This document shows positions 62,255 to 64,000 of a DNA stretch of 64,000 nt, in pieces. Source of the DNA: Roseibium aggregatum (GTDB lineage: Bacteria > Pseudomonadota > Alphaproteobacteria > Rhizobiales > Stappiaceae); the NCBI RefSeq assembly GCF_017309185.1, contig NZ_JAEKJZ010000008.1:124001-188000 (forward strand). Reading direction: 5' to 3'. The position numbers were made by a program, and so were the translations under genes. Under the pieces are notes generated by a model. It searched no databases. It was given only the letters and a program-made list of their open reading frames with translations, and was not told the DNA's origin. Position 1 is the stretch's first letter, and the number at the start of each line of letters is the position of its first letter.

Positions 62255-63280
62255 ATGAAAAGTAAATATACTTTAATGGCAGGTGTTTTATCTTTGCTTG
62301 CCGCTACATCTACGCCAAGCTACTCAGAAGACATCAAATCAATCGCAATTCTCACCCCCGAGCAGGGCACCGATTTCGGCTGGAACCAGCAGGGTGTTGA
62401 CGGCGCCAAGGCTGCCGGCGAAGCCACCGGCGTCGAAGTCGTGACTGCTGAGAACCTCGGTTATGGCGACGTTCGCGCCACTTTGCGGGAATTGGCCGAA
62501 GAAGGTCATGGCCTCCTGATCGCTCACGCCAGCGGCTACAACACGGCGGCGCCGGAAATCGGCAGTGAAGCCGCTGTTAAGGTCGCCATCGTCGACAGCC
62601 CCTCCGCCCTGAAAGAAGGCGCCGTGGCCGACTATACGGCGAGCGGTCACGCCGGCGCTTATCTGGCCGGACGTCTTGCCGCCAAGATGAGCCGTCTCGA
62701 CACGGTCGGAATCGTGGTTTCCGGTGAGCCGCCCTCGTGGAACTCCCAGTCCGCTGCCTTCGCCGAAGGCGTCAAGGCGGAAAACCCCGAGACTGTCATC
62801 CGCTACGCGGTGATCGGCCCGGCAGCTTATGCGGACGCCGCAGGCGGCAAACGCGTGACCGAATCCCTCATCGCGGCCGGTGCCGACATCATTTTCGGCC
62901 AGGGCAACGGCTCCTCCTTCGGCATGCTGCAGGCGGTGGAAACCACAAAGGCGACCGATGGCGGCAAGGTCTATTTCATCGACGTGATCGGCGACAAGAC
63001 CTCGATCGACAAGGGCTATCTCCTGAGTTCGGTGCTGTGGAACCTGACACCGGTCTACACCGCGATGATCGAAGACATCAAAGCCGACAAGTTCGGCACC
63101 CGGAACTACGACATCAACCTCGCGGACGGTTCCGTTTCCCTTCTCAAGACCGAGCACGTCCCGGACGATATCTGGGCCCAGGTCATGGATCTGCGTCAGG
63201 AAATCATCGACGGCAAGATCGTTGTCGAGCCCAAGTTCGACGCGGACTCGGTGCACGCGCTGGTAACCCAGCTGGACTGA
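62255..63280 (+). CDS. BMP-family ABC transporter substrate-binding protein
   Basis: This 341-residue basic-membrane-protein (PnrA-like) family binding protein has a Sec signal (residues ~1-24, cut near SYSED), the family start ILTPEQGTDFGWNQQG, and FGQGNGSSFGML near residue 215. BMP binding proteins usually take up nucleosides or other purine- and ring-containing compounds. It is followed by a hairpin with T tract and a matching ATPase gene. Lying next to the nicX operon it may import the heterocycle; that is inferred from position. Confidence 0.9.
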   Translation: MKSKYTLMAGVLSLLAATSTPSYSEDIKSIAILTPEQGTDFGWNQQGVDGAKAAGEATGVEVVTAENLGYGDVRATLRELAEEGHGLLIAHASGYNTAAPEIGSEAAVKVAIVDSPSALKEGAVADYTASGHAGAYLAGRLAAKMSRLDTVGIVVSGEPPSWNSQSAAFAEGVKAENPETVIRYAVIGPAAYADAAGGKRVTESLIAAGADIIFGQGNGSSFGMLQAVETTKATDGGKVYFIDVIGDKTSIDKGYLLSSVLWNLTPVYTAMIEDIKADKFGTRNYDINLADGSVSLLKTEHVPDDIWAQVMDLRQEIIDGKIVVEPKFDADSVHALVTQLD

Positions 63281-63300
63281 AACCGACTTGTAGCCGACTG

Positions 63301-63329
63301 GCCGGGCGATCCTTCGCCCGGCACTTTTT
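63301..63329 (+). terminator. Terminator-like hairpin after the BMP binding-protein gene
   Basis: A perfect 9-bp stem GCCGGGCGA/TCGCCCGGC (63301-63309, 63314-63322) with a 4-base loop is followed by ACTTTTT. It lies 20 bases after the binding-protein stop and 20 before the ATPase start. It is probably a leaky terminator that lowers ATPase and permease expression relative to the binding protein. Confidence 0.65.
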
Positions 63330-63348
63330 CCCCAACAAGGCAAGACGA

Positions 63349-64000
63349 ATGGCCGGAACCTCAGCAGCCGCGACCGCGCTTGACCAAGACGGTCCGCTCG
63401 TATCCCTCAAGAATGTGACCAAGCGGTTTCCCGGCATCGTCGCCAACGACCGGATCTCGATCGACTTCTGGCCCGGGGAGGTTCATGTTCTGCTCGGCGA
63501 GAACGGCGCGGGCAAATCGACCCTCGTCAGCATGCTCACCGGGTTTCAGCAGCCAAGTGAAGGCGAGATCGAGGTCGCCGGTGTCCCGCAGGACCTCTCC
63601 TCGCCCCAGCGCGCGCTCGACCTCGGAATCGGCGCGGTCTACCAGCATTCCATGCTGGCCCCCACCCTAACCCTGGCCGAAAACGTCTCTTTGGGCCGGC
63701 CCTGGTGGCAAAAACCCGACAGGCGCGGAATTGCCGATGAAATGCGCAAGACCGCGAACTCGGTCGGCATCACGATCCGGCCCGAAGCCCTGACAAGCGC
63801 ACTTTCGCTTGGCGAACGCCAGCAGGCTGAAATCGTCCGCGCTCTCATGCGCGGCAGCCGGTTTCTCATCCTCGATGAAGCAACCGCGATGCTGACGCCG
63901 AAGGATGCGGAAAAGCTCGGCAATCTGATGCGGCTGATCGCGCAGGACGGCCGGGGTGTCGTCTTCATTACCCACAAACTCAATGAAGCCGTGGCCTATG
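63349..64000 (+). CDS. ABC transporter ATPase, BMP/nucleoside-type importer, N-terminal part
   Basis: The frame opens with ATG at 63349 and runs to the right edge, giving 217 codons. Walker A LLGENGAGKSTLVSML is near residues 46-61, Q-loop YQHSMLAPTLTLAEN near 99, the variant signature LSLGERQQAEIVRAL near 160 and Walker B FLILDEATAMLTP near 177, followed by THKLNEAV. It is the first of two ATPase domains expected in this tandem-ATPase family. The second domain and the permeases lie beyond the window. Confidence 0.9.
   Translation, partial: MAGTSAAATALDQDGPLVSLKNVTKRFPGIVANDRISIDFWPGEVHVLLGENGAGKSTLVSMLTGFQQPSEGEIEVAGVPQDLSSPQRALDLGIGAVYQHSMLAPTLTLAENVSLGRPWWQKPDRRGIADEMRKTANSVGITIRPEALTSALSLGERQQAEIVRALMRGSRFLILDEATAMLTPKDAEKLGNLMRLIAQDGRGVVFITHKLNEAVAY

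Noticed and set aside
1..64000. CRISPR arrays, tRNA or rRNA genes, glycine riboswitch near the methylamine genes
   Set aside because: No regularly spaced repeats, cloverleaf-like genes or riboswitch core were recognised on reading both strands.

Overview
The window is GC-rich DNA with tightly packed, often ATGA-overlapping operons, GTG and TTG starts, Tat and Sec exported solute-binding proteins and many ABC importers. This is typical of a metabolically versatile alphaproteobacterium, probably Hyphomicrobiales or a Stappiaceae/Roseobacter-like marine or plant-associated relative. The placement is inferred from gene content; there is no rRNA or tRNA here. I see no phage, plasmid or CRISPR features. 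The only mobile-looking item is a 272-bp MITE-like element (33635-33906). About fifty genes are supported, nearly all for uptake and breakdown of nitrogen-containing or small organic molecules.

Bases 1-22.2 kb carry a cyclic-amide/imide theme. A partial hyuA and a hyuB (+) converge, across a palindromic repeat and a terminator, on a ten-gene minus-strand operon (15189 to 2987): spermidine/putrescine-type ABC transporter (two ATPases, two permeases, one Tat-exported binding protein), two SDR dehydrogenases, an amidase and a second hyuA-hyuB pair. A GntR-family regulator with two winged-helix segments is divergent from it. Next is a minus-strand operon of pxpA, biotin carrier, biotin carboxylase, pxpB, pxpC and a binding-protein paralogue with no signal peptide, with a divergent LysR regulator.

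Bases 23.2-33.6 kb hold an orphan methyltransferase and a ribose-type ABC importer operon (+). One permease of this operon is fused to a strictosidine-synthase/SMP-30-like beta-propeller and is followed by a second stand-alone propeller protein, the ATPase, a zinc alcohol dehydrogenase and an aldehyde dehydrogenase. The MITE-like element abuts the aldehyde dehydrogenase stop codon.

Bases 34.0-40.3 kb encode a LysR regulator and a convergent CoA-ester operon (CoA-transferase, acyl-CoA dehydrogenase, CitE-like lyase, MmgE/PrpD protein, HTD2/MaoC-type hydratase). It resembles C5-dicarboxylate (itaconate/mesaconate/citramalate-like) catabolism. Bases 40.5-53.8 kb form a quaternary-amine/methylamine region: a ProXVW-type importer with a double-length permease, two choline-kinase-like phosphotransferases, an inositol-monophosphatase-family enzyme, two dimethylglycine/sarcosine-dehydrogenase-like FAD-GcvT proteins and a DeoR regulator.

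Bases 53.9-64 kb contain the most novel-looking system: a seven-gene minus-strand operon (HpaB-type monooxygenase, SnoaL-like protein, two amidases, AbrB-type membrane protein, flavin reductase, NicX 2,5-dihydroxypyridine dioxygenase). Next to it are a small secreted protein and a BMP-family ABC importer running off the right edge. I infer an N-heteroaromatic degradation pathway that reaches 2,5-dihydroxypyridine without any of the usual nicA-F genes visible here except nicX.
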